Below are positions 53,071 through 64,000 of a stretch of DNA of 64,000 nt, in pieces (the stretch's first letter is position 1; every line of letters begins with the position of its first letter). The position numbers and the translations under genes were made by a program. Origin of the DNA: Urophycis tenuis (taxonomy: Eukaryota; Chordata; Actinopteri; Gadiformes; Phycidae); NCBI GenBank assembly GCA_036785325.1, contig JAXIVH010000015.1:152501-216500 (forward strand), written 5' to 3'. The notes beneath the pieces are model-generated. The model was not told the DNA's origin. It did no database searches and saw only the letters and a list, made by a program, of their open reading frames with translations.

Positions 53071-53736
53071 ATGGCAGGCATTGGTATGGAGTCGACAGAC
53101 AATGAAGAGGTGGAATTGGAAAATGAGGCCTCAGCAACAGAACCCAGCCATACTTCGTCTCGGCCTCGCTGAGAGAGACGCAAACCCGACCGTTATGGCT
53201 TCCCTAGTCCAGAGGGGAAACCCTCTAGTAGGCCCATTTCCCTCCCTCTTCACGGCCAAGTATCTGTGGATGAAGAGGGTAACCCAGTCGAGGGAAGAGA
53301 AGTGGAGGAAGAAGAAATCACCCAGAACTATGCTCAGACTGAATTGGTAGCGGAGGGAAAACCAGCTTCACCCTCGCCGCAAAAGGTGAGATCAAGATCA
53401 AGCAAAGCTGGAAGCAAGAGAGAAGCGTGATCCATTACCAAGGTCAAAGGTCACCTCTTATACCTACACTTATGGAAGTGGAGGTTCCAGCGGCTCACGC
53501 AAGAGCCACCAGGTGGAGCTCACACCCCATCAGGCCGCCATGATCGAGGAGAGGAGGAAACTCGGAGAACTCCAAGAGATCCAGAACCAGATCCAAGAGG
53601 AACAAGTCCTAGATGAACGGTGTGGACGAGAAGGTGTCTAGCACCTCCGCCTCACATACGGGATGGGATGCCACCAAGGAGTTTTCAGAAGTGGAGAAAG
53701 CAGGAGGCCACTCAGCGAATTTACGTGCAAAGATTG
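53071..53736 (+). pseudogene. Element K gag, N-terminal part
   Basis: The frame starts at ATG 53071 (MAGIGMESTDNEEVELENEA). It is acidic, with an in-frame TGA near 53170, a second stop near 53430 and frame changes after it. A later frame (NGVDEKVSSTSASHTGWDAT, to ANLRAKIV) continues to about 53736. There the frame is broken by ~840 bp of foreign sequence and appears to resume near 54575 (QAALKERERLTRSLTLQRRL). No enzymatic motif; it is read as gag from its position after the primer-binding site. Confidence 0.55.
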
Positions 53737-54575
53737 TGTAGGTTTATTTACAGTGCTACCGTGGAAACAAAAAGGAAAACAAAATACTGCAACATAAAAA
53801 GAAATCAAAACCGGCCAATCATAGGCGCTACAACTCGTTTTTGGGCAGACAGTCAAAACCACAGCCTCTCAGCAAGCTGACGTAACCCACACTGTCTACC
53901 CCCAACCCTCGTACTTGGTCTCCCCAATAACTTAAATAACCCTCCCAATGAGCTACTAATTGGGAGAGTCCACTAGGAGAGGTAACCCCTCTAAATGCCC
54001 AATCATCCTAATGGATAGAACACACAGATTCAATATCACAACATCACCCCATAATGCACACATTTCCCCATAAACATTTCCCCACTCAAACATACTCTTT
54101 AAATACATCACATACATAATCAGAATAATACACACAATTATTCCCGCCAACTAACCACCCCCGCCGTCAGCCAACCCAATTACACTGTCCCGGGACAGGC
54201 AATAAGGACCTGGCGCCAATGTGGCACGCGTTTCCACCCGGACCAGTTTGCGGACGGACCTGAAGTTTGGCAGTCGACTAGTGAGTGTGGTGTGTGTTAA
54301 CGTAGCGTATTTATTGTTGACGGAGTGAAAATGTGTAGCGGAACCAGTGGGTACCTCACTGTTCGCTGTTTTGTTGATAAATAAATGTTAACTGAACCGA
54401 TGTGTGTTGTGGTTGTTTGTAGCCGTTAGCTTACCTGATATGTATTGCATGATGGGAAATGTAGTGTGGCTAGTGTGACGCTGTAGTGTGACGCTGTTGG
54501 GAAATACTCAGGGCAAAACGGTAGGCTCTGGAAAAACGAGAACCTCGCTTTTCACAAACGGGCTCAAGAATTGTA
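53737..54575. mobile_element. Unassigned insertion in the K gag, probably LTR-derived
   Basis: Sequence between two joinable parts of the K gag. Near its left edge, GTAGGTTTATTTACAG reads AATAAA on minus, and TTATTTAAG on minus (near 53935) could be a TATA box. CAGTGTCCCGGGACA-like sequence near 54185 could be the other end of a minus LTR. 54197-54480 has TTGTTGATAAATAAATG on plus and a duplicated GTGTGACGCTGTA. Boundaries are unresolved, with only ATTGT-like similarity at the two edges. No gene. Confidence 0.4.
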
Positions 54576-56749
54576 CAGGCGGCTTTGAAGGAGCGAGAGA
54601 GGTTGACACGATCTCTCACTCTCCAGCGACGACTACGGAGAGTTCAAAGAGAATTAAAGGAGGCTCGGCTGATTACATCCTTCACTGGCGAAGGAGCGAC
54701 AGAACATCCACCTGCTCCACCAGCTATGCCCAGGGTTTCTGACCCACCTCAAATGCTGGCCCCCTTCTCCTTGGACTCCGGCGTGTTGGGTTCAGGTGCA
54801 CCTGTCGACCTTCTCCCCGAGCAGCAAGCTGACTCTGCTGGTCCTCAAGCATCTACCTCTGATTCAGCTGCAGTGACTCGGCCGACCGTTGATTTGTTCC
54901 TGTCTGTACCTCCAGCTGCAAATCAATCTGAGATTCTCCATCCTGTACAAGGGAGTCACCACGCAGTCCTGGTGTCCAGTCCAGAGGATGCAGTTCTCTC
55001 ACCTCCTTCATTCCACCATCTGGTGCGGACCGCACCTCGTCCTGCTAAGGGTGGACGACCTTCAGATCCAGTTCCTGAGAAACCCACTCATGCTTCTTTC
55101 CTTAACTCTGCTGAGAGAGCACCAGAGGCAGCAAGCATTATGGAACTGTTAGTGGCCACTGCTTTTGGAATCCCAAAGCCAAGACTGCCTTACTTCGAGA
55201 GTGGGAAAGAAAGTGACTTTGTTCTGCTTAATATGGCGTTGGAGAACTTGTTAAATATCCATGCTCACCTTTCAGAACAATACAAGTTCCAGGTCCTGAT
55301 GGATCATTTGAGGCTGCCAAGTGCATATAAGCTAGCAAAGGCCTATATGCACGCCTCAACTCCATACACCTCTGCTCTTGCCGCACTAAAGGCGAAATAC
55401 GGTCAGCCTCGGCACTTGGTTCAGAATGAGATCGCCAGCATCCTTCAGTCGCCACCGGTCAGATTCGGAGATAACAATGCATTCCAGGACTTCGCTCTGT
55501 CTATCCATTCTTTGATTGGCATGCTGTGATCAGTGGGAGGTGCAGGAGGAGATGAGTTGCGGTGCGGCTCTCATGTTGACAGGTTGCTCATCAAGCTCCC
55601 CCTTCAATACCGGGACAGTTTCATGGAGCACTGTTTGCATCATGGCATCCTGAAAGATGGAGTGGAACAAACCTTCAACCTGGAAGACTTCTCTGCCTGG
55701 CTTCAGGTAAAAGCCCGGGCCAAAAGTATGGCCCAACAACTCTCAGTCCCTGCTTCAGAGAGGCGAGATCCCCTTCAAAGGAACCAGGAACGAAAGGGAG
55801 CTCCTACCACCATGTATCTGAGCAACACAGCCACTGTGGAAAGCCAGCGGATTGCCCAACAGAGCCGTGGAAAGAGGCTGACAATCCCCAACGAACCCAA
55901 GTTTAGACCTTTCTGTCCCTTCTGTAATAATAATGACCACTTTCTGGGAACCTGCCCCAAGGTACAGGAATTCAGCCCTTTAGAACTGAGAACATGGATA
56001 GAGAGGAATGATCGTTGCTACAGATGTGCCCGCTGTCATAAGGCGGAAACGTGCACCCTGAGGAAACCTTGCAACACCTGCAAGGAGCTGCATCTCACCA
56101 TCCTGCATGACATCGCACATCAATGGCTCCCACGCCCACAGATTCCAGAGAACTCGGCTACAGCAGACATTTTCAATGTGCTTGTCCAGCCTCCCTGCCC
56201 TGAGGACACCCTGTATGTCGATCAGCCAACCCGACCCTCACGTGTGCAGTTGAAGGTCATCCCAGTCCTCCTAATCAATGGCCGACGAAGGCTGTCGACA
56301 TATGCCATCCTTGATGATGGCTCAGAAAGAACAATCATTCTGTCTTCAGCCGCTTCCAAGCTACAGCTAAAGGGGTCAAAGGAAATACTAAATCTCAGGA
56401 CTGTGCGGCATGAGGGAATTCCCATCAGTGGGGAGACCATTTCCTGTCATATCTCCCCTGTGAGGGAGGAGAAGAGTCGGTTCCTGATAGCCAATGCCTT
56501 CACTGCCTCCGTCCTTAACTTGGCCGAGCATTCTTGTTGTGCTTCCGACTTGCAAAGGAAGTATCCCCACCTGAGAGGCCTACCTTTACCAGACTTTGCC
56601 CGCGCCCGGCCATTAATTCTAGTAGGCTCTGATCACTCCCATCTGTTGATTCCCAAAGAGCCTGTCCGTATTGGACCCCGTGGAGGGCCTGTTGCCATCC
56701 ATATTGCCCTGGGATGGGCTGTCCAGGGCCCAGCCAAGGCTTTACCTAT
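54576..56749 (+). pseudogene. Element K gag and protease region
   Basis: Frame 54585-55529 continues in the adjacent frame 55533-56749. It carries a basic coiled coil (RLTRSLTLQRRLRRVQRELK), a Pro-rich region, a capsid-like segment (PKPRLPYFESGKESDFVLLN; EQYKFQVLMDHLRLPSAYKL), Cys/His motifs (CPFCNNNDHFLGTCP, CYRCARCHKAETC, CNTCKELHLTILH), and an aspartic-protease-like DUF1758 region with TYAILDDGSERTIIL, ending LGWAVQGP. The order is that of BEL/Pao elements. A TGA at 55527-55529 with a frame change and the loss of all downstream RT make it non-functional. Confidence 0.78.
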
Positions 56750-57201
56750 GAGCCCCAGCAACCTCATAAGCAGCAGCCTCGCCACGAGCCCCAGCAACCT
56801 CAGAAGCAGCAGCCTCGCTACGAGCCCCAGCAACCTCAGAAGCAGCAGCCTCGCTACGAGCCCCAGCAACCTCAGAAGCAGCAGCCTCGCTACGAGCCCC
56901 AGCCACCTCAGAAGCAGAAGCCTCGCTACGAGCCCCAGCAACCTCAGAAGCAGCAGCCTCGCTACGAGCCCCAGCAACCTCAGAAGCAGCAGCCTCGCTA
57001 CGAGCCCCAGCAACCTCAGAAGCAGCAGCCTCGCTACGAGCCCCAGCAACCTCAGAAGCAGCAGCCTCGCTACGAGCCCCAGCAACCTCAGAAGCAGCAG
57101 CCTCACTACGAGCCCCAACAACCTCAGAAGCAGCAGCCTCGATACGAGCCCCAGCAACCTCAGAAGCAGCAGCCTCGCTTCGAGCCCCAGCAACCTCAGA
57201 C
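56750..57201 (+). repeat. 36-bp coding minisatellite in place of the K reverse transcriptase
   Basis: About 12.5 copies of a 36-bp unit (GAGCCCCAGCAACCTCAGAA plus GCAGCAGCCTCGCTAC), differing at only a few positions. Because 36 is divisible by 3, several frames stay open: SPSNLRSSSLAT in the gag frame, QQPQKQQPRYEP in the frame that continues into integrase, and a minus frame SEVAGARSEAAA. It lies exactly where reverse transcriptase and RNase H should be. Confidence 0.95.
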
Positions 57202-57775
57202 TTGCTGGCCAATCACATCTGATGTTTCCCATGCCACCTCCTTCAGGGACGGCACTGAACTGAAAAAGACTGTTCTCTGTCTGAATGTTTCCGCTACCCC
57301 CAGTAAATTGCCAGACCCCTCTCAGCATCAAAGCTGGAGTGACCTAATCAATGCCACTCAGCAGGCACTGAATCAGTCTGACGGTGTGTCCTCAGGCGAG
57401 ACAGCCGAAACCTTGATCTTGCAGCAAGCACAGGCATCATGTTTCCCAGAAGAATTGGATGCTCTCCGGAAAGGAAACCCTCTCCATAAGCAAAGTCGTC
57501 TCCTCTCACTCTCTCCTGAATTGGATGCAAATGTTGGACTGGTGAGGGTCGGCGGGAGGTTACGTCGATCTCAGGACTTGGATCCAGACACCATTCACCC
57601 AATTATCCTGGACCCAAATCATCCTGCTACGCAACTCCTCATTAAGAGCTATGATGAGTCCCTGCTACATCCAGGCCCAGAGAGGATTTTTGGAGAGTTG
57701 AGACGCAGGTTCTGGATCCTTGGCGGACGACCAGCAATACGTAAACACCAGCGCTGCTGCAGGGAGTTTCGATGA
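57202..57775 (+). pseudogene. Element K pre-integrase segment and integrase zinc domain
   Basis: The frame after the minisatellite reads LDANVGLVRVGGRLRRSQDL, HPIILDPNHPATQLLI, SLLHPGPERIFGELRRRFWI and CREFR. This is the BEL/Pao segment before the integrase core plus part of its zinc site. It stops at 57773-57775. The catalytic core (D, D, E) is missing. Confidence 0.85.
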
Positions 57776-57793
57776 TGGAAATCCTCTCCCAAT

Positions 57794-58165
57794 TTGCTCC
57801 TGATGGGGCGGCGGGACGCTTCTCTGCCACAAGCATTTGAGAACAGTAAGCATCTCGGACGAAGAAAGTGGCGTCATAGCCAGATGTTGGCTGACAACTT
57901 CTGGACGCGGTTCATTCGCGACTACATACCTTCCCTGCAAACTCGAGGAAAGTGGCAAAGAGAAGTCCAGAACCTGGAGGTGGGGAAGACTGTTCTTGTC
58001 CTCGACCCACAACTGCCTCGGGCTTCTTGGCCAACAGGTCGTGTCACCGCTGTGACAGCTGGGAGGGATGGACGTGTCCGTTCTGTGGATGTCCAAGTTG
58101 GCAGTCAGATCGACACTAGACCAGTGTCACGTTTGATGGTGCTTCCGGAATTGACAGAGGAGTGA
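57794..58165 (+). pseudogene. Element K integrase C-terminal domain
   Basis: A 123-codon frame begins near the integrase C-terminal region (LGRRKWRHSQMLADNFWTRF) and continues IPSLQTRGKWQREVQNLEVG, VLVLDPQLPRASWPTGRV and VQVGSQIDTRPVSRLMVLP. This is the DUF5641-like tail of BEL/Pao integrases. It ends 45 bp before the 3' LTR. The core between this and the zinc domain is deleted. Confidence 0.85.
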
Positions 58166-58209
58166 GTCTTCTTCTCGGGAGTAAATTGACCTCAATTCCG
58201 GGGCGGCTA

Positions 58210-58782
58210 TGAAAAGACTCCCTTCCACTTCCTTGGATTCCACTCTCCCACACACCTGGAGTGCACTGGTTCAAGCCAGCCACTCAGCAGCAGAACAGCT
58301 GACCACACCCCCCACACCTGTTTCCTATAAATTGATGTTGAACCCTTCAGTCCTTCTTTCACCATGTGCCATGCTTCATGCTCCGGTGTGCGTCTTCAGT
58401 TAACGTGAGTTATTTCTCTTTTCCTTTGCCATGGTGGTCACCTGGCTAATGGATCTTCTCTACCAAGTATGTTAAGTTAGAAGAATGTTTAAGATCATTT
58501 GTTTTGATAATTTGTTCATTTGTATGGATTGTACACTAATGTATTTATCTTTGTTATTCCTTTGTGCAGCACACCAGCATGAATGCCGCTACTGAAAGAA
58601 GTTAACCTCTGAGAAACAAATAAATACTCCTGGTGTTGCTGCCAAATCCGCTCTGTCTCCTCATTGCTCCTCCCCCACTCCATACCTGGAAGTCCTCTGA
58701 CAGGGACTCTGTCTGCTCCCCATGACCTAACCCCCCCCCCCCCCCCCCCCAGAACCAGTCACTTCACCTAGCAGTTCTTATA
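58210..58782 (+). mobile_element. 3' LTR of element K
   Basis: 573 bp, partner of 51572-53033. Differences noticed: a CATTTTT-type indel, three or four substitutions, a ~27-bp segment (CCAGCATGAATGCCGCTACT...) absent from the 5' copy, and a C run of about 20 instead of 9. Confidence 0.88.
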
Positions 58783-59071
58783 GATAGCATTCTACCCAAT
58801 TAGAGAAACGGTCAGTGATCACAAGCAAATGCTTATAACCCTGACAGTTCGGCATACATACAAAGTCTATTTGCATATTTACAAAAGGACCTGATGGTTG
58901 TTCTAAATGGTCATGCCTCACAATGCCACTCATTTTCCTGTTCTGTAGGCATATCATACAACCATCTACAAGTGCTTGAGATACCTGCCTGATGCCTGGA
59001 GCAAACCACTGCGAGCGAATGACATCATTTATCACCCCACTTCCTACATGCGCTGGGCTGTGTGCTACACG
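58783..59071 (-). pseudogene. Provirus integrase, zinc domain and start of core
   Basis: The minus frame carries an HHCC zinc site (AHSPAHVGSG, then CMICLQNRK) and the first catalytic D in VNMQIDFVCMP, then KHLLVITDRFSNWVEC. It is the upstream half of the integrase whose rest lies at 50878-51571; element K separates them. Its own upstream side is cut at 59072 by element L. Confidence 0.85.
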
Positions 59072-60190
59072 TGTAACGGGTGCAAATGTTACTTTGACAC
59101 ACATAATGTATGTTAGGGAGAATTAGAATTGTAGCGGGGGGCCGGCGTTCAATGCTTCCGAATACATGCTTTGGGTGTTTGTTGTGCTACGTTGTGCTTG
59201 TGAGACATCCCCCTACAGGTGTGCTGAATCAGGCCTGATCCACGACCCACGGGATTGGTGGCCAGCACCAATAAAACCAGAGCGAGGATTCCTCCCGGGG
59301 CTCGCCTCCCGAAACCGACGACCGTGAAGATCACCCGCACCAAGGCCAGATCCGGAGCCTCGTCCTACCACCGCATCCGAACTCCGGCGTGTTCAATGCA
59401 CTCAACTCCATGACCTAAAGCCTCGGAAGACGCCGTCAACAGCGTGGAGCAACTACATCGTATCCACTCAACACATATTCTCCGACCCAAGGGAAGTACA
59501 AACGCTGGACTTCTTTTACGTGAATGGTCCACGATCTGGGCTGTTGTGGCTTCGGATATTACTTCCCGATTTCCCAGCCTGAGTGGGTTGGGCCATGAGT
59601 ACCACTGGACTGTGATTGGCCCGTGCTGCGGTCTCCCCTCCCGAAGGGGAATAGGTTAGGTCTTGGATAGGCTTTTTGTTCCCCAATAGGGGGCGCCAAA
59701 TCAGGGATGTATCCCCTTCTAAATGTCTAGCGGTACACTGATTAGTATTTATCCATTGAGGTGGTCCTGGCTACTGACTTGACAAGTACATAATTATTTG
59801 CATGTGTTTGCTGTGTTGATTTTTACTTGTGATTTGCACATATTGTTCAGTTTTATGAGTTGCTATATTTTACACATACCATTTGTAGTGTCGATTCTTA
59901 ATTGAAATGTACATATAATCGGTTAGCCTTGACCTATACTACATGGACAATTAGTGTACGCTAATCCCCATCTCCCTCCTGGCAGGTTTGGACCTATTCA
60001 TTGCCACTGTTGGTGCCGTGTCAGTTCGGCCGTACCTAGTCATCCTCTTGAGAATTGACGAGTGGTTTCCTGTTTTGTTTTTCTCGTCAAGTATTTTATA
60101 ACATTACGAGTACTTATTGGTTTTATTCATTGTTAATAAAATTACATTGTTTTGTTTATAAAAACACGTCTTTGTGTTGTTGTGTACCCA
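59072..60190 (+). mobile_element. 5' LTR of element L
   Basis: Begins TGTAACGGGTGCAAATG, as does the 3' LTR at 63562. The 439 bp that can be compared differ at three positions. It has CCAATAAAACC near 59268 and TAATAAAATTAC near 60135. The right boundary is uncertain: pol coding begins at about 60190 with no visible primer-binding site, so the LTR may be ~1.1 kb or the junction may be deleted. Short frames in it (for example 59149-59343 minus, repeated at 63639-63833) are not genes. Confidence 0.7.
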
Positions 60191-62802
60191 AGGATCCTAT
60201 AGTTCAACCTGACGCGGTAACCCAGGTCGACCCCAGAGACGTGCAAGGACGGTCGAGATTGGTGCTACGCAATACTGGTCCCCAGGTGGTCGAAGTCGAC
60301 GTACAACATGTAGGACAGACCTCGAGCGAGGAGCACCCAGCAATGGCGCTACGTGGGGAAGAACTAAGGGAAGACCAACAGGCGCAACTGAAGACCCTCC
60401 TGCGGAAGTGGTCACACATATTTGCTGCCCACGATGAAGATTTTGGAAGGACCTCAGTGGTTACCCACCCGATACCCACGGGCATCGCACCCCCAATACG
60501 AGAACGCTACCGCCCTGTTCCCCCAAACCTCTACCCAGACTTGAGGGCTTTACTACAAGGCATGTTGGATAGTGGGGTGGTGAAAGAAAGTTTGAGTCCG
60601 TGGGCAGCTCCAGTGGTCCTGGTGAAAAAGAAGGACGGGTCGTGGAGATTCTGCGTGGATTATCGCAAGCTCAACGTGGTGACCCACAAAGACTCCTTCC
60701 CACTGCCACGCATCGAGGAGTCCCTCACGAGTCTAACCCAAGCCCAAAGGTACTCCACACTCGACTTGGCGAGCGGATACTGGCAGGTGGAGGTCGCACC
60801 AGAGGACCAAGAAAAGACTGCGTTCACCACACCTTTCGGACTCTACCACTTTGAACGCATGCCATTTGGACTCTGTAACGCGCCGGCTACGTTTCAAAGA
60901 TTAATGCAACGCTGCCTCGGCTCCCAAGTGTACGATCATCTCTTGATATACCTTGATGACGTCATAGTCTATTCGCCTGACTTCCCCACCCACCTACAAC
61001 ACCTAGAACAGGTATTTGCCTGCCTCCAAGAACATGGCCTTAAACTGCAGCCACGTAAATGCCAGATATTCCAGAAGAAAGTGACCTACCTGGGCCATGT
61101 GATTAGCAGTCAGGGGTTATCGACTGACCCCGACAAGACGGCCGTTGTCCGGGAGTGGACTACACCTACGACGGTCAAACAAGTGAGGTCATTTTTAGGC
61201 TTTGCTGGGTACTATAGACGGTTCATCCCTGCCTTCTCCAAGGTCGCCGCCCCACTTCACCAGCTTCTACAGGGCCAAGCCAACAGACCTTCTGCCCCAG
61301 TTCAGTGGACAGCTGGCTGCCAAGTTGCCTTCAACGACCTAAAGCAGGCCCTCCTTAGTGCCCCTATACTTGCTTTTGCGGACTTCCAATTGCCTTTCAG
61401 ACTGTACACAGATGCCAGCCTGGATGGTCTGGGAGCTGTCCTAGCCCAAGTTCAGGATGGAAAAGAGCGAGTCATCGCCTACGCCAGCCGTAGCCTCCAC
61501 CCGGCCGAGCGCAATGACCAGAATTATAGCTCCTTCAAACTGGAGCTCTTGGCCTTGAAGTGGGCAATCACAGACAAATTCAAAGACTACCTCTGGGGGG
61601 CGCAGGTCACTGTGTTCACGGACAATAACCCCTTAGTCCACCTAGAGACCGCACGACTGGGGGCAACCGAGCAACGATGGGTGGCCCAATTGGCCAACTA
61701 CTCGTATAAGGTATGCTACCGACCAGGGACAGCCAACCGAAATGCAGATGTCTTATCGCGACTTCCAGGAGAGGCCACTTGCACCGACATACGGGCCACG
61801 GTATGCACCACTTCAGCAGAACCCTGCTCTGGCTTGAACCTATGGCTGAACCGCCAGAGGGAGGACCCAGACCTACGACTCCTCCAGGCCTGGAGGGTAG
61901 AAACACAGCCCCCAGTCACCAATAACCTTTCGGCTTTGTCCCCTCAGCTCCGTCGCTTGCTTCGAGAATGGGGCCATCTAGAGCTGCAAGATGGAGTCTT
62001 GGTGAGGCACGTCACTGAACCTGATACTGGAACCCCAATAAAACAAATTGTTGTCCCAGAGGGCCAAGCCTGATCGCTGTGGGAGGAGTATCACAAAACG
62101 GCAGGTCATGCTCATGGCGACAAGATGATGTCCTTGCTCAGGAGGAGGTTATTTTGGGTAGGGATGAGCGCAAGTGTACGGACGTGGACTACCGAATGTA
62201 ACACATGTTTAGTAGGGAAGCGTGGACAACAGCCAAAAGCCCCTCTATGTCCCATTCCCTCCAGCTATCCATTTGAAACTGTGGCCCTAGACTTTCTATC
62301 ACTCAGGAGACCTGCTGACTCTTATCAATATATTCTTGTGATTACAGATCTGTTCTCGCGATATGCAATAGCTGTGCCCACTAAGGACCAGACGGCCGCT
62401 ACGACCGTGAAGGCGCTGTACACTGCCCTCATCCACCCATTCGGCTGCCCAGAGCGGATCCTCACCGACCAAGGGGGAGCATTCGAGTCAGCCCTAATGC
62501 AAGAACTATGTTTGATGTATGCCTGCAAGAAGGTACATACCACCCCATACCATCCACAGGGCAATGGGGCCTGTGAAAGGTTTAACCGCACTCTTCTGTC
62601 CCTGTTGAGTACGATCGAGGCTAAGCACCAGGCCCAATGGCCTGCCCATCTTCCAGCCCTCCTGCAAGCCTACAACAACTCCACCCACGCTAGCACTGGA
62701 ATGCCACCAAACTATGTCGTGTTTGGCCGCCATGCCAGACTTCCGGTGGACATGTTACATGAAGCCGCACCACCACAACAAAGAACTGACCTAGACGGGT
62801 GA
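60190..62802 (+). pseudogene. Element L pol: reverse transcriptase, RNase H, integrase
   Basis: The plus frame starts inside pol (DPIVQPDAVTQVDPRDVQGR); gag and protease are absent. Reverse transcriptase: VVLVKKKDGSWRFCVDYRKL, YSTLDLASGYWQVEV, MPFGLCNAPATFQRL and the catalytic LLIYLDDVIVYS. RNase H: LYTDASLDGLGAVL, ELLALKWAI, VFTDNNPLVHL, NADVLSRLPG. TGA at 62071-62073. Integrase in the same frame: an HHCC zinc site ending CNTCLVGKRG, D in VALDFLSL, D in LTDQGGAFES, E in GACERFNRTL. TGA at 62800-62802. Both stops are single in-frame codons without frameshift. Confidence 0.93.
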
Positions 62803-63507
62803 GTCAAACAACACCATCGGACACTCCTGCAAGCTTATGATACAGTCCGGGCTAATGCGGAGCGACGTGTAAACTGGAACCAGAAGCGGTATGATCGAAA
62901 TGCCCGTACTTTGCCGTTATTACCTGGAGAGAGGGTGTCGATAAGGAACTTCCGCCGTCGGGCCCAAGGTAAACTTGCCCCTCAATGGCTCCCGTCACCT
63001 TTCGTAGTTGTCTCCCAGCCTTACCGTGATCAGCCAGTATTCACTATACGACCAGAGGGAAAAGATGGTCCTATTCGGACAATCCACCGCAACAACTTGA
63101 GATCCTGTCCTGCTGACCCACCATCAACAGTCCACAACCCTGCGAACCTGCCTGGAAGTGGAAACTGGCAACCAGAACCAGTTTGGCCATGCCTCCCACT
63201 GGTGCACCACCAGCTGACTCCACCGCTTCAGCACGAACTCACAGCCGCACCATTGAGACCAGCCGCAACACCAACAGCCTCCACAGCTACCCCACCTCCC
63301 GCCGTCACTCCAGTCAGCCTGTCTCATGAAGCCCCTGGCCCAACGCAGTCTCCTGTAGGAACGGTGCGGGATCCGGTATCTCCATCTAATGTACTTGTAC
63401 ATCATGGCCCAACCCTAGAACACCAACAAGGAACTCAAACGGATACCTTACGGCGGTACCCAACTCGCCAAAATCGAGGCCAACCCCCGGCGAAGTACCG
63501 ACCGTGA
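62803..63507 (+). pseudogene. Element L integrase C-terminal region
   Basis: Same frame after the second TGA: a WNQKRYDRNARTLPLLPGER basic segment, the SH3-like LAPQWLPSPFVVVSQ and IHRNNLRSCP, then a long Pro/Thr/Ser-rich tail ending RYPTRQNRGQPPAKYRP. There is no chromodomain. It ends 54 bp before the 3' LTR. Confidence 0.88.
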
Positions 63508-63548
63508 AGATCGAAATGGACTGTAGTGCTCGGGACGACCACTGTAAA

Positions 63549-63561
63549 CGAGGGGGGAAAT
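63549..63561 (+). promoter_or_regulatory. Polypurine tract of element L
   Basis: CGAGGGGGGAAAT directly precedes the TG of the 3' LTR. Confidence 0.7.
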
Positions 63562-64000
63562 TGTAACGGGTGCAAATGTTACTTTGACACACATAATGTA
63601 TGTTAGGGAGAATTAGAATTGTAGCGGGGGGCCGGCGTTCAATGCTTCCGAATACATGCTTTGGGTGTTTGTTGTGCTACGTTGTGCTTGTGAGACATCC
63701 CCCTACAGGTGTGCTGAATCAGGCCTGATCCACGACCCACGGGATTGGTGGCCAGCACCAATAAAACCAGAGCGAGGATTCCTCCCGGGGCTTGCCTCCC
63801 GAAACCGACGACCGTGAAGATCACCCGCACCAAGGCCAGATCCGGAGCCTCGTCCTACCACCGCATCCGAACTCCGGCGTGTTCAACGCACTCAACTCCA
63901 CGACCTAAAGCCTCGGAAGACGCCGTCAACAGCGTGGAGCAACTACATCGTATCCACTCAACACATATTCTCCGACCCAAGGGAAGTACAAACGCTGGAC
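63562..64000 (+). mobile_element. 3' LTR of element L (runs off the window)
   Basis: Matches 59072-59510 with three differences noticed (C/T in GGGCTCGCC, T/C in TTCAATGCAC and T/C in CCATGACC), about 0.7 per cent. The right end is outside the window. Confidence 0.9.

Noticed and set aside
56633..57331. 232-codon Leu/Arg-rich minus frame and 156-codon SEVAGAR minus frame
   Set aside because: Both are alternative readings of the 36-bp minisatellite, open only because the unit is a multiple of three.
59149..59343. 64-codon minus frame repeated at 63639-63833
   Set aside because: It lies in both LTRs of element L and has no motif; duplication of the frame only reflects the LTR pair.

Overview
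The window is a transposon graveyard from a vertebrate genome, almost certainly a teleost fish. I found no conventional host gene. The case for a fish rests on the mix of elements: Rex3/RTE and Rex1/L2-type LINEs, Gmr1-like Ty3/gypsy elements (integrase upstream of reverse transcriptase), chromodomain gypsy, BEL/Pao, a Tc1-type DNA transposon, a Harbinger-like MITE, a Penelope-like fragment with hammerhead-ribozyme motifs and a retrovirus-like provirus. The species cannot be named from the sequence.

Layout. 1-8676 is a satellite of roughly 90-120 bp monomers with long G and T homopolymers, partly organised in ~590-bp higher-order blocks, with one inverted patch and one solo LTR. 8677-15500 holds the 5' ends of two minus-strand LTR elements; one LTR was split by a Rex1/L2-type LINE, which was itself split by a Tc1 element with ~456-bp inverted ends. 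15501-20529 holds LINE fragments, including two Rex3 copies in opposite orientation. 20530-35690 is one decayed Gmr1-like element (G1, plus strand) broken by three insertions: a Penelope-like foldback, a full BEL/Pao element and a LINE with an intact 1000-residue frame. 35751-45639 is a chromodomain gypsy element (H) broken by a complete Gmr1-like element (minus strand, 36059-42456) with identical LTRs and one open 1556-residue gag-pol. 45640-49440 is a minus-strand two-ORF LINE with a 5' minisatellite, a MITE and a LINE 3' end inside it. 49451-59071 is a minus-strand provirus remnant whose integrase was split by an internally deleted BEL-like element (K, 51572-58782) that carries its own solo LTR and a 36-bp coding minisatellite. 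59072-64000 is a gag-less Ty3/gypsy element (L) that runs off the window.

The frames were sorted by joining them across insertions. Target-site duplications support the nesting: GGGCC (BEL), GGTG (Gmr1-like), GATAG (K), a 13-bp repeat (Penelope-like), ATCC and CTTT (solo LTRs), TA (Tc1) and TTA (MITE). A recurring oddity is palindromy: short perfect hairpins at three element junctions, a foldback with two opposed hammerhead motifs, and a Tc1 whose two ends are inverted copies of the same coding end.
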